A stretch of DNA of 64,000 bases, from positions 1 through 64,000 of the forward strand of contig JAGOSY010000015.1 in NCBI GenBank assembly GCA_018062085.1, written 5' to 3'. A model generated the notes under the pieces. The model did no database searches. It saw only the letters and a list, made by a program, of their open reading frames with translations, and was not told the origin of the DNA. Shown one piece after another: positions 25,543 to 34,184 of this stretch. Origin of the DNA: a bacterium (GTDB taxonomy: Bacteria; Cyanobacteriota; Vampirovibrionia; Obscuribacterales; Obscuribacteraceae). Position 1 is the first letter of the stretch, and each line of letters begins with the position of its first letter. Made by a program: the position numbers and the translations under genes.

Positions 25543-26733
25543 ATGAAGCCGATAAAAGCAGAGCTATTATCTCGAATATTGGCAATTGGAACTGCTACTC
25601 CTTCTCGATCAATCAGTCAGTCTGATTCTTGTCTGCATGCTCAGCAATTTTTTCAATGTGACGAAAAGGGTGGGCGCACCTTGCGTATGCTCTACAAACG
25701 CACCGAAATTGAACGCCGGGCACTGGTGGTGCTCGATAAGAAAGATAATTCAATTGATAGAACTTTTTTTTCTCCCCCGCAGAGCAAAAGCGATCGAGGA
25801 CCAAGCACCGCCGCTCGCATGGCGCGCTATAAAAGTGAGATTGCCCCTCTGGCGCTTGCCGCTTGCCGCTCTGCTCTTGATTTAGCTGAAGTTGAAGGTG
25901 GAGAAATTAGCCATTTAGTCACGGCTTCTTGCACTGGTTTCGCGGCTCCTGGTTTTGACCTGGCCTTGATTAAGGGCCTACCGCTTAGGCCTACTACTGA
26001 GCGTACTCATATTGGCTTTATGGGCTGTCATGGCGCCCTCAATGCCCTTCGAGTGGCTGATGCTTATTGCCGAGCTGATGCAAAAGCTACAGTTTTAGTT
26101 TGCACCGCTGAGCTTTGCTCGGTGCACATGCAATATGAATGGTCTGCCCAGAGGCTGGTCGCCAATTCTCTATTTTCTGATGGCGCGGCGGCGGTAGTGG
26201 TGCGCGCCTCTGGTGTTAGCGGCTTGTCGCCAGTTGAGCAGCCGGTTGTTTCTCGGTCGTCTTCTCCTTCTTCTTCTTCTTCTTCTTCTTCTTCTGATTC
26301 TCCAATTCGCTGGCCTCAATATCTGTCTTCTCAATCGGTTGTTATTGACGGCAGTTCAGAGGCAATGAGTTGGGAAATTGGCGACAATGGCTTTGTCATG
26401 ACCTTGGCTGCGGAGGTGCCAGCCTTGATTGAGACGTATCTACCGGCATTTATAGAAAAATGGCTAGCTCAATCTAATTTGCGCGTCAGCGATATCAAAA
26501 GCTGGGCGGTTCATCCCGGGGGGCCACGCATATTGCAGGCTGCTCAAGATAGCTTACAGCTTGATGCTGATATGCTTTCTGCTTCACGGGAAATACTGGC
26601 CGAGCAGGGCAATATGTCATCGCCGACGGTGCTATTTATTTTGCAGAAATTACTTCAGCAAAGTGACAAGTTTCCCTGTGTCATGCTTGCTTTTGGCCCC
26701 GGCTTAACAGTCGAAGCTGCCCTTATTGGCTGA
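25543..26733 (+). CDS. Type III polyketide synthase
   Basis: A 396-residue chalcone-synthase-like enzyme that condenses acyl-CoA with malonyl-CoA. The catalytic triad is visible: C130 (TASCTGFAAPGFD), H324 (VHPGGPRIL) and N357 (GNMSSPTVLF). The GFMGCHGALNALRVAD and AFGPGLTVEAAL landmarks are also present. Between strands, about residues 235-250, a serine tract encoded by a TTC/TCT-type trinucleotide repeat is inserted, followed by a short segment. With its neighbours it forms the three-gene layout known for alkylresorcinol, alkylpyrone or quinone-type products. The exact product is not predictable. Confidence 0.92.
   Translation: MKPIKAELLSRILAIGTATPSRSISQSDSCLHAQQFFQCDEKGGRTLRMLYKRTEIERRALVVLDKKDNSIDRTFFSPPQSKSDRGPSTAARMARYKSEIAPLALAACRSALDLAEVEGGEISHLVTASCTGFAAPGFDLALIKGLPLRPTTERTHIGFMGCHGALNALRVADAYCRADAKATVLVCTAELCSVHMQYEWSAQRLVANSLFSDGAAAVVVRASGVSGLSPVEQPVVSRSSSPSSSSSSSSSDSPIRWPQYLSSQSVVIDGSSEAMSWEIGDNGFVMTLAAEVPALIETYLPAFIEKWLAQSNLRVSDIKSWAVHPGGPRILQAAQDSLQLDADMLSASREILAEQGNMSSPTVLFILQKLLQQSDKFPCVMLAFGPGLTVEAALIG
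26267..26296 (+). repeat. Trinucleotide microsatellite in the PKS gene
   Basis: About nine to ten tandem TTC units (coding for Ser in frame) within the type III PKS gene. Copy changes by slippage would alter the serine loop length without shifting the frame. Confidence 0.8.
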
Positions 26734-26815
26734 TTTGTTCGCCATAGTTGCTGAATGGACAAATTCCTGGTAAATTTTCAAACACGTTTACCGTTCTGTT
26801 GGTGAAGTGTTCAAT

Positions 26816-27349
26816 ATGCATGACCCAATTATGACCTGTCCTAATTGCGACAGAAAAGACAAAACAAGTTTTAGCAAGTGCCGCTTTTGTCATACTCGAT
26901 ATGATGCAATAATCGAAAAAGAGAAATTTACGATTGATAGTCGCTTGCTTGGAATAGTGGCATTTGTTGTGGTCTTTGGCAGCGCCGGTCTGTGGGTTGA
27001 CTACGCATACAAGCAACAGAAAATCAAAATCATGGCGCCGATTGTCGCTAGCATTAAGGCTGCCAACAAACCACGGGTGATTGAGTTTTATGCCACTTGG
27101 TGTCGGCCCTGCAAAGATTACGAGCCTGTGCTTGAAGCCTGTCGGGTCAAGTACTTGGGCAGGGTCGACTTCGAGAGGCTCGATGTTGACGATAAAGCAA
27201 ATTCGGACAAGAAGCAGGCCTTAGATGTCAAAGCCATTCCAAAAACTTGTTTCTTTGATAGTGAAGGCAACCAAGTCGAGCAAGTGGTTGGCGGTCTCGA
27301 TCAAGATAAGCTTGAAATTAAAATTGGCAAATTGCTTCTGCCTAAGTAG
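26816..27349 (+). CDS. Membrane-anchored thioredoxin with zinc ribbon
   Basis: A 177-residue protein. An N-terminal zinc-ribbon-like motif, CPNCDRKDKTSFSKCRFC, is followed by one membrane helix (about 43-62) and a thioredoxin domain (about 72-175) with the active site WCRPC, the cis-proline stretch VKAIPKTCFF, and the GGLDQDKLE end. The orientation of anchor and catalytic domain suggests the thioredoxin faces the periplasm and the ribbon the cytoplasm, but topology is inferred. ATG 26816 has GGTGAA 9 bases upstream; GTG at 26807 and ATG at 26831 are alternatives. Confidence 0.8.
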   Translation: MHDPIMTCPNCDRKDKTSFSKCRFCHTRYDAIIEKEKFTIDSRLLGIVAFVVVFGSAGLWVDYAYKQQKIKIMAPIVASIKAANKPRVIEFYATWCRPCKDYEPVLEACRVKYLGRVDFERLDVDDKANSDKKQALDVKAIPKTCFFDSEGNQVEQVVGGLDQDKLEIKIGKLLLPK

Positions 27350-27379
27350 CTGCTCGTTATCGATTGCTTCGTGAATTTA

Positions 27380-28624
27380 TTAGTCTTCGCTAAAGCTGCT
27401 GTGCATGATTTTGCTGGCCTTGTCTGCATCTTTGCCGCTGACCACGCAGGTCAATTTCATTTCGCTGGTGGCAATCATTTTGATGTTGATTCCGGCTGTG
27501 CCGAAGGCTTTGAAAACAGTGGCGGCGATACCAGATTGACCAGCTAGTCCGGCACCAATCAAGCTGACTTTGGCTATGTCTTCATCGGCAATCACTGAGG
27601 TGGCTTCAAAATCACCTTTGATTGCTTCCAGCACTTTGATAGTCTGGGCTAAATCAGTGCTGTGTACAGTGAAGGTGATGTTGTTGTGCCCAGCTGTGGG
27701 GTGAAAGGCTTGCATGATCATGTCGATAACAATGTTGTTGTCGGCTAGGGCCTGCATGATTTGACCGGCGATACCGGGCTTGTCTGGTACGTTCATTATG
27801 GTGACGCAGGCTTGATCTTTATCTACTGCTACACCACTAATACTGCGGTAAATTTCCACGTTTTCTCCTTCGCTAGCGCCTTGGTCTATGATGGTGCCTT
27901 CGTGTTCTGGTTTGAAAGTATTGCGCACGCGCAGGCGTACTTTGTATTGACGGGCTAGCTCGACAGCGCGCGGGTGCAGCACTTGGGCGCCCAGTCTAGC
28001 CATTTCGATTACTTCGCCGTAGGAAACACGCTTGAGCAGTTTGGCTTCGGCGATGACATTGGGATCGGCTGTGTAGATGCCATCTACGTCGGTGTAGATG
28101 TCGCATACGTCTGCGTTAATTGCCGCTGCCAGAGCGCAAGCGGTTGTATCGCTGCCGCCTCTGCCCAAGGTGGTTATGTCACCGTCGGCGGTGACGCCTT
28201 GAAAGCCGGCGACCACTAAAACATCGTGGTCAACCATGGCGCGGTTGAGATTGTCGCTGTTGATATCGACGATGCGCGCTTTGCTGTGTACTTTTTCAGT
28301 GAAAATTCCGATTTGAGGAGCCGTGAAAGATCGGGCGCTGATGCCCATTTCTTTTAAAGTGAGTGCCAGTAGCGTTATCGAGATTTGCTCTCCAGTTGAA
28401 AGCAGAGAGTCAAGTTCGCGTTTGTCTGGGGTGCGTGAACATTGGGCGCCGAGCTTGAGCAAATAGTCAGTGGTGTCGCCCATGGCCGAGACTACCACCA
28501 ATATTTTTTGTTTCTTGTCTTTGCTAAGGCGGTTTCTGACAATTTCGGCGACATGCTGAATGCGGCCCAGGTTCTTCACCGATGTACCACCAAATTTCAA
28601 CACTGATATCGTGTGATTATTCAT
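27380..28624 (-). CDS. lysC: Aspartate kinase
   Basis: A 414-residue aspartokinase catalysing the first step of Lys, Thr and Met synthesis. The kinase domain has SVLKFGGTSVKN, VVVSAMGDTTD, TTLGRGGSDTTA, YTDVDGIYTADPN and HPRAVELA. Two ACT domains follow (VTIMNVPDKPGIAGQIM; KVSLIGAGLAGQSGIAATVF), the standard arrangement for feedback control by lysine and/or threonine. It is the last gene of hom-thrC-thrB-lysC and overlaps thrB by 8 bases. Confidence 0.95.
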   Translation of the reverse strand: MNNHTISVLKFGGTSVKNLGRIQHVAEIVRNRLSKDKKQKILVVVSAMGDTTDYLLKLGAQCSRTPDKRELDSLLSTGEQISITLLALTLKEMGISARSFTAPQIGIFTEKVHSKARIVDINSDNLNRAMVDHDVLVVAGFQGVTADGDITTLGRGGSDTTACALAAAINADVCDIYTDVDGIYTADPNVIAEAKLLKRVSYGEVIEMARLGAQVLHPRAVELARQYKVRLRVRNTFKPEHEGTIIDQGASEGENVEIYRSISGVAVDKDQACVTIMNVPDKPGIAGQIMQALADNNIVIDMIMQAFHPTAGHNNITFTVHSTDLAQTIKVLEAIKGDFEATSVIADEDIAKVSLIGAGLAGQSGIAATVFKAFGTAGINIKMIATSEMKLTCVVSGKDADKASKIMHSSFSED

Positions 28625-29561
28625 ACTGGGCTTGCAATCCTTTTGTATCGACGCTCAAGTCAAGTATCTGTGGCTTGTGTTGCCGCTTGTCGGCCCAGGT
28701 TTGCAGATAGCTTTTAATTTCGCCGTGGTGTCTTTCGTGCACAATCACCAGGCTAGATGAACCAGCTCCACTTAAAACACAGCCTAGAATCGGCAGCGAA
28801 GTGAGGTCGCGGCGTAGAGCTTGAAGCTCAGGCACTAAATGCATGCGATAGGGCTCGTGGAGTTCATCCAAGAGCGCTTCGCCCATAGTGTCTTCATCTT
28901 GGTTGACCACTGCTGCAATTAAGAGGCCTGTGCGCTGAAGATTCTTTACTGCCTGACCCATGCTCACTCGGCGAGGAAGGACCTTGCGCGCTTCGTGGGT
29001 AGACAGCTCGTAAGGTGGAACAACCACCAGGGTACGCCATTGCTCGGGCCAGTTTAAGCGCTGGCAGATGGCTCGATTGCCTTTCTGTCTATAACCCGAA
29101 ACAATGAAACCACCCAGCAAGCATGCGGCAACGTTGTCTGGGTGCCCTTCTATACGAGCGGCGCTGGCAAGTATCTGCTCGCGGTCTGGGGCGGCACTAC
29201 TGCTGAAAGCTTGAGCTGCCCATAGGGCTGCCAGAATGGCCGTGCTGCTGCTTCCTAGGCCGCGCGCTAGAGGAATATCAGTTTCTATGGTCAGAGCAAT
29301 ATCATCGGTTGGACCAGAATAGTTTTGGCAAAATTGTTTGTAGATCAAATTGTCTTCGTTGGCTGGAAGACTCTGGGCCGCAGAACCTTTGAGTGTAATC
29401 AGACTTTGACCAGGTGAGCGTTTCTGCTCTAAACGTTCAAAAGTGACTGTCGTATACACTGAGAGAGCGAGGCCTAGCGTATCGAAACCAGGCCCTAAAT
29501 TAGTTGTGCTGCCAGGCAGGCGCATTGTCAGTTTTTTTAATTGAGCCAAACCTATGCTCAT
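28617..29561 (-). CDS. thrB: Homoserine kinase
   Basis: A 314-residue GHMP-family kinase that phosphorylates homoserine with ATP. Landmarks: LPGSTTNLGPGFDTLGLAL at the N-terminus, the ATP-binding loop PLARGLGSSSTAI, RIEGHPDNVAACLLGG, and the C-terminal LSGAGSSSLVI. It lies 14 bases after thrC and overlaps lysC by 8 bases, so the operon is translationally tight. The gene product supplies O-phosphohomoserine to ThrC. Confidence 0.95.
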   Translation of the reverse strand: MSIGLAQLKKLTMRLPGSTTNLGPGFDTLGLALSVYTTVTFERLEQKRSPGQSLITLKGSAAQSLPANEDNLIYKQFCQNYSGPTDDIALTIETDIPLARGLGSSSTAILAALWAAQAFSSSAAPDREQILASAARIEGHPDNVAACLLGGFIVSGYRQKGNRAICQRLNWPEQWRTLVVVPPYELSTHEARKVLPRRVSMGQAVKNLQRTGLLIAAVVNQDEDTMGEALLDELHEPYRMHLVPELQALRRDLTSLPILGCVLSGAGSSSLVIVHERHHGEIKSYLQTWADKRQHKPQILDLSVDTKGLQAQYE

Positions 29562-29575
29562 GCTTGTGCCCCCAT

Positions 29576-30697
29576 TTATAGACCGATTGATTGACGCAGA
29601 GCGCTGATGTCGGCCTCTACTGGGGTCAAATCTACGGTTGTTACTTTTTGAGCGGTGTCTGGATCTTTTAGGCCGTTGCCAGTGAGCACGCAGACGACTG
29701 TGGCCGCGCCTGGTATCAAGCCACTTTTGACATGTTTGATTAGACCGGCTAGAGATGCGGCACTGGATGGCTCACAGAAGATGCCCTCGGCAGTGCCTAA
29801 CATTTTGTAAGCCGCCAAAATTTCTTCATCGGTGACTGAGTCAATTTTTCCTTTTGATTCTGAAGCGGCTCGTACTGCTTCTTGCCAGCTAGCCGGATTG
29901 CCGATGCGAATGGCCGTGCCGATTGTCTCAGGGTTTTTGATTGGTTCGCCGCGCACGATTGCGGCTGAGCCCTCTGCTTCAAAGCCGTGCATGCGGGTGA
30001 TATTACTTGCTTCGGTAATACCGAGCTCGTTGTAGAGCTTGAAGCCGCGCCAATAGGCGCAAATATTTCCGGCATTGCCAACGGGAATGCAGAGATAGTC
30101 AGGCTGTTTGTCTAAGGCCTCGACTATTTCAAAGGCCGCAGTCTTTTGCCCTTCTAGGCGATAGGGGTTGATTGAATTAACTACAGTAATCGGGGCTTGT
30201 TCGGCTAGTTCACGCACAAGTTCGAGGGCCCGGTCGAAGTTACCTTTGATTGGCACAATTCGAGCGCCATAGTGTATTGCTTGGGCCAGCTTGCCTAGGG
30301 CGACATAACCGTGGGGCAAGAGCACATAACACTTAAGACCTGCCTTAGTGGCAAAGGCCGCGGCTGAAGCGCTGGTATTACCGGTGGAGGCGCAAATTAC
30401 TGCTTTTGCTCCTTCTTCGACTGCTTTTGAAATTGCCAGGGTCATTCCCCGGTCTTTGAAGCTACCAGTTGGGTTCAGACCTTCCAGTTTGAAGTAGATA
30501 TTGAGCTGAGGATAGCCGAGCAGTTTCGGGATGTTGCTGGCTTTCACCAGTGGCGTGTTACCCTCGCCCAGCGAAATTAGTGGCGTCTTTTCGCTGACAG
30601 GCAGGTACTTTCTGTATTTATCAATCAGACCAGTCTTCTTGCAAGTGGCTGGGCAGTTGTATTGTTCTTGAATTTGCTCTTTGGTTTTTGATTGCAT
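29576..30697 (-). CDS. thrC: Threonine synthase
   Basis: A 373-residue PLP enzyme converting O-phosphohomoserine to threonine. PLP lysine lies in [14 protein letters not shown]. Also visible are [28 protein letters not shown], the phosphate-binding [11 protein letters not shown] and the late [13 protein letters not shown] short N-terminal Cys pair (YNCPATCKK) precedes the fold. The short length (no large N-terminal extension) is that of the Gram-positive/cyanobacterial class. Sits between hom and thrB. Confidence 0.95.
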   Translation of the reverse strand: MQSKTKEQIQEQYNCPATCKKTGLIDKYRKYLPVSEKTPLISLGEGNTPLVKASNIPKLLGYPQLNIYFKLEGLNPTGSFKDRGMTLAISKAVEEGAKAVICASTGNTSASAAAFATKAGLKCYVLLPHGYVALGKLAQAIHYGARIVPIKGNFDRALELVRELAEQAPITVVNSINPYRLEGQKTAAFEIVEALDKQPDYLCIPVGNAGNICAYWRGFKLYNELGITEASNITRMHGFEAEGSAAIVRGEPIKNPETIGTAIRIGNPASWQEAVRAASESKGKIDSVTDEEILAAYKMLGTAEGIFCEPSSAASLAGLIKHVKSGLIPGAATVVCVLTGNGLKDPDTAQKVTTVDLTPVEADISALRQSIGL

Positions 30698-30724
30698 TTT
30701 GATTGTCTGCTTTAGCTAAGGTGT

Positions 30725-32026
30725 TTAGCCGGCTCTATAGATGCGAATAGCGCTAGCTACAGAGTCGAGGAAGGGGCATTGTTTGAGGTCGGTTAGTGCA
30801 GCGTTCATGTCGCCTTCGCGCACATCGTGGGTGAGAATAACGATTGTGGCGCGCCCTTCTTTAACGCCGCGCTGAATGATGCTCTGAATGCTGATTTTAT
30901 GATTGCCGAAGATTGTGCCAATGGTGCCTATGACACCGGGTGTATCGGCTACTGATAAGCGCAAGAAGTAGGGGCTGACCCAGTCGTCAGACGAGGCGGT
31001 GGTCGACCACTGACTGGTTATGCTGGGTTGGAAGTAGCTAGCAAAATCGGGCAGCTTTAAGGCGCTTTCTAGGTTGATAATATCTCCCACCACTGCTGAG
31101 GCAGTGGGCAGGCTGCCAGCCCCGGGGCCGACCATGATAATTTCGCCTACGGCGTCTCCGGTTACTAGAATGCAATTGCTAGAGCCCGAAACGGCTGCTA
31201 GTGGATGGCTTAGTGGCACCAGTGTGGGATGTACTCGCACAGCTAGTGGTCTTTCGGTACTTGTATCGCTACTTGCTTGGCTCTGTGTACTAGCACTGCG
31301 AGCGGTGCCTACTAGTTTGATGCGGTAGCCGAACTCTTTTGCTAGTGCTAGGTCTTCAGGGGTAATTTCGCGGATGCCTTGGCGATAAATATCGCTGGGT
31401 TTGACGAAACGTTGGAACGATAGTGCTGCCAAAATAGAGAGTTTGTAGGCTACGTCGTGACCATCGACATCAGCCGATGGGTCGGCTTCGGCGAAGCCCA
31501 GAGCCTGTGCTTCAGCAAGGGCTGTGTCGTAACTTATCCCTCTTTCCTCCATATTGGAGAGGATAAAATTGGTTGTGCCATTGAGAATGCCGGTGACGGC
31601 AGTAAATTGATTGGCTCCTAGACCTCTTTGAATGGTTGATATTAGAGGAATGCCGCCAGCTACCGAAGCCTCAAAGAATATGGTTACGCCTTTTTCGCGG
31701 GCTAGGGCGAAGAGGCTGGGGCCATGCTTGGCTAGTACTTCTTTATTGGCAGTGACGACGTGTTTGCGCTTTTCTAGAGCTCGTTTAATGTATGACAAGG
31801 CGGGCTCCTCACCGCCCATGACCTCAACCAGTACTTCGATTTCGGGGTCGTCAATGATTTCATTAACGTCGGCGGTAATTGGGCAAGTGGTGGTGGTGGC
31901 TCGCTCTTTGGCCAAGTCACGTACAGCAATTTTTTTCAATTGCAGGTGCTTGTGTTGGGTCAGTAGCTTAACTACACCCGTGCCAACTGTTCCTAGTCCT
32001 AACATTCCGAGCACAACCCGGGCCAT
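30725..32026 (-). CDS. hom: Homoserine dehydrogenase
   Basis: A 433-residue enzyme reducing aspartate semialdehyde to homoserine with NAD(P)H. The N-terminal nucleotide motif is LGMLGLGTVGTGVVKLL. Catalytic-domain landmarks are TANKEVLAKHG, FEASVAGGIPLI, GILNGTTNFIL and FAEADPSADVDG. The C-terminal ACT domain starts LRLSVADTPGVIGTIGTIF and would bind threonine. First gene of the operon; its promoter must lie in the 111 bases between 32027 and 32137, where I saw no convincing -35/-10 pair. Confidence 0.95.
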   Translation of the reverse strand: MARVVLGMLGLGTVGTGVVKLLTQHKHLQLKKIAVRDLAKERATTTTCPITADVNEIIDDPEIEVLVEVMGGEEPALSYIKRALEKRKHVVTANKEVLAKHGPSLFALAREKGVTIFFEASVAGGIPLISTIQRGLGANQFTAVTGILNGTTNFILSNMEERGISYDTALAEAQALGFAEADPSADVDGHDVAYKLSILAALSFQRFVKPSDIYRQGIREITPEDLALAKEFGYRIKLVGTARSASTQSQASSDTSTERPLAVRVHPTLVPLSHPLAAVSGSSNCILVTGDAVGEIIMVGPGAGSLPTASAVVGDIINLESALKLPDFASYFQPSITSQWSTTASSDDWVSPYFLRLSVADTPGVIGTIGTIFGNHKISIQSIIQRGVKEGRATIVILTHDVREGDMNAALTDLKQCPFLDSVASAIRIYRAG

Positions 32027-32137
32027 AAATTAACTCCAAATCGCCAACTACACTATCGTGGAGGGCAATTATCGCCTATCCGTCTGCCCTTGGGGCCAAA
32101 CAGTAACAGTGGCAGTTAACATATGAAACTAGAAGGC

Positions 32138-32452
32138 TTATTCAGGTTGATTTTGCTCTGGCTCAGTTGCCAGTCTTTCTGTTGTTGCTTGAATCTCGTC
32201 GGATAAGGCGTTGTTGGCAAACTGGTCAAGAATATCTGTGGGGATGCCGAGGGCCTTAGAATTGTCACGCATTTCTTGTACTTGACGTGCTAATTCGCGA
32301 GATTCGCTTGAGGCGCGAGGGTCTTGGGTGATTGCTTTTAGTTCTTGTGTCTGGCTGAGTTTGCGCACACGGGCCTTCTTCGGGTCAGGCTCCGGGGCCT
32401 GGTCTTTATTGTCATGTTTGTTGTCTTGATCTTGGCCTACGAACTCTGACAC
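32138..32452 (-). CDS. Small charged hypothetical protein
   Basis: A 104-residue hydrophilic protein without membrane segments or Cys. The first 30 residues are disordered-looking (many Asp, Lys, Gln, Pro); the middle has a helix-forming stretch, SSESRELARQVQEMRDNSKAL. It lies upstream of hom on the same strand with a 111-base gap and might be the first gene of that transcript, but the amino-acid operon does not explain it. No family recognised. Confidence 0.5.
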   Translation of the reverse strand: MSEFVGQDQDNKHDNKDQAPEPDPKKARVRKLSQTQELKAITQDPRASSESRELARQVQEMRDNSKALGIPTDILDQFANNALSDEIQATTERLATEPEQNQPE

Positions 32453-32626
32453 TCGGAACCTCTAATTCTCTAAAAATTCTTGCTGAGACTCTAGTTTAAC
32501 CTCTGACATTTTGCCCAGAAAAAATCGTTTTGAGCATGTTCACGTCTTTTTTATGTATTGGCATCTATGTTGAACTGAGCACTTAATGCTGTTGCCGCCA
32601 GCTGATACCTTAGTAAGAGTATAACC

Positions 32627-34090
32627 ATGAAAGAAAACGATAGCGACGCTAGCCGTGAGCGTCAGATCGCCAAGCCCGATGAACGTTCTAACTCAACTCC
32701 TGGGCTCGATTTAGTTTCATTGTCGAAGCCAGATGACACTAGCGGCCGAGATAAGCCAGCAGCTTCTTTAAATACTGAGACTAGTGGCAACAAACACTTG
32801 GCCGGGGTGAAGCCGGAAGACACAGTTATTCATTTAGACTTCAGCCCAGACCCTTATAAAAGCGTTGAGATGTCGAAACCTTTGGTTTCGGCGCAAACTT
32901 CAGATGTCTCTCAACCCTCGGATCTGTCTAAACCTTCCGACCAGCCTAAATCTGTTGATCAGCGTCTGGCTGAGGGTCGCAAGAGTGTGGAGGATTTGGC
33001 TGAGAAGCATATGACTCAGTTTTATCCTAGCGTTTTTGACGGAAAGCAATATCAGTACGCCCCTACTTTTAAGAAAGACATGGAGAAGTTGGAAGGGCGC
33101 ATGAACTCGGGCCAAGTTTCGAAAGAGGAAGTGGCTCGCACTTATGAGTCAATTGCCAAAATGGTTGATAGCCCAACTGATGTAACTTCACAGGGCAAGC
33201 GCTTGCAGCTGGCCAAGAACATTATGTTTCATGCTGGGGACCCGACCAAGACAGACCAGGGTGAATACAATACTTGTGCTCTAACTTCGCAGCAAGAGCG
33301 GCTCTTTACCCGTAATCCTAGCAAGGCTGCCGATATCATTGCTGAAGCCGCAACGACCGGAAAGTGGGTGGCACCTGATGGCAAAGAAATCAAATTAGAT
33401 AAGGCCAGCTTGCAGCCACGACCAGGCAGTATCATGGGCTCTCCTATTGATGGCGAGCGCAGTTACGCTACTCAAGTGCTGAACAACGTCTTGGCCAACG
33501 ACATTCACCAACGCAAAGAAACGCCTGAAAGCTACGTGCAGTACCAACACCGTGACAAACAAGGCCGACGTCTTACAGAAGAAGATAATGGTGAGCGGGT
33601 CTATGATGCTAAGGGTAGAGAAGTGAGAGATCCCGATGGCAAGAAATTGAGAGCCCCTCAGGTTGATGATCTCGAAGTGTCCGCTCAGATCAAGAGACTG
33701 ACCGGTGATACTGGAGTGGTGATGGTTAATCAGAAGATGGCTGAGACTGATGATCCTAAGCAAAAACGTAACCCTGAGGCTGCCAAAGACGTTGTGCTCT
33801 TAGCTGGCGAAAAGCAGCTGGGCGAAACCCTGGCAAACTTAAAGGCTCAAGGCAAATTCCCTGCCATTATAGGCCTTGATGGTGCTGATCGCGTCTTGAC
33901 TGCAGGTTTGCCGAAGGATCCTCGCATGGCTAAGAGCAAAGAGTTTGAAGGGCATATGCTTTCGGTGATTGATTTTGATGCTGTCAAAGGCCGAGCACGG
34001 CTTTCGAATCAATGGGGTCAGGCCAGTGATCGCTGGATCAGTGTTAAGGATCTTTATCGAGCAACTGATCCAGAGAGACCAAGGCGCTAG
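32627..34090 (+). CDS. Possible papain-like cysteine peptidase
   Basis: A 487-residue protein. Residues 1-115 are low-complexity and charged, with repeated SKP/SQPSD pieces. The C-terminal 300 residues contain a Cys in YNTCALTSQQERLFTRNP, at the N-cap of a probable helix, and much later a His in FEGHMLSVIDFD, followed by strands and NQWGQASDRWISVKDLY. The order Cys, His, Asn/Asp before a Trp-Gly is that of papain-fold peptidases. No signal peptide. The activity is a structural inference, not a family match I can name. Next gene: Ser/Thr kinase 94 bases downstream. Confidence 0.45.
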   Translation: MKENDSDASRERQIAKPDERSNSTPGLDLVSLSKPDDTSGRDKPAASLNTETSGNKHLAGVKPEDTVIHLDFSPDPYKSVEMSKPLVSAQTSDVSQPSDLSKPSDQPKSVDQRLAEGRKSVEDLAEKHMTQFYPSVFDGKQYQYAPTFKKDMEKLEGRMNSGQVSKEEVARTYESIAKMVDSPTDVTSQGKRLQLAKNIMFHAGDPTKTDQGEYNTCALTSQQERLFTRNPSKAADIIAEAATTGKWVAPDGKEIKLDKASLQPRPGSIMGSPIDGERSYATQVLNNVLANDIHQRKETPESYVQYQHRDKQGRRLTEEDNGERVYDAKGREVRDPDGKKLRAPQVDDLEVSAQIKRLTGDTGVVMVNQKMAETDDPKQKRNPEAAKDVVLLAGEKQLGETLANLKAQGKFPAIIGLDGADRVLTAGLPKDPRMAKSKEFEGHMLSVIDFDAVKGRARLSNQWGQASDRWISVKDLYRATDPERPRR

Positions 34091-34184
34091 GTTGAACAAG
34101 GTTTAGACCAAAATAGCCGTGATGCATAGTTTGGTGAGACAATAAATCTTGCTCGTGCTAGCTCTACTGACTCTTTTGACAGTT

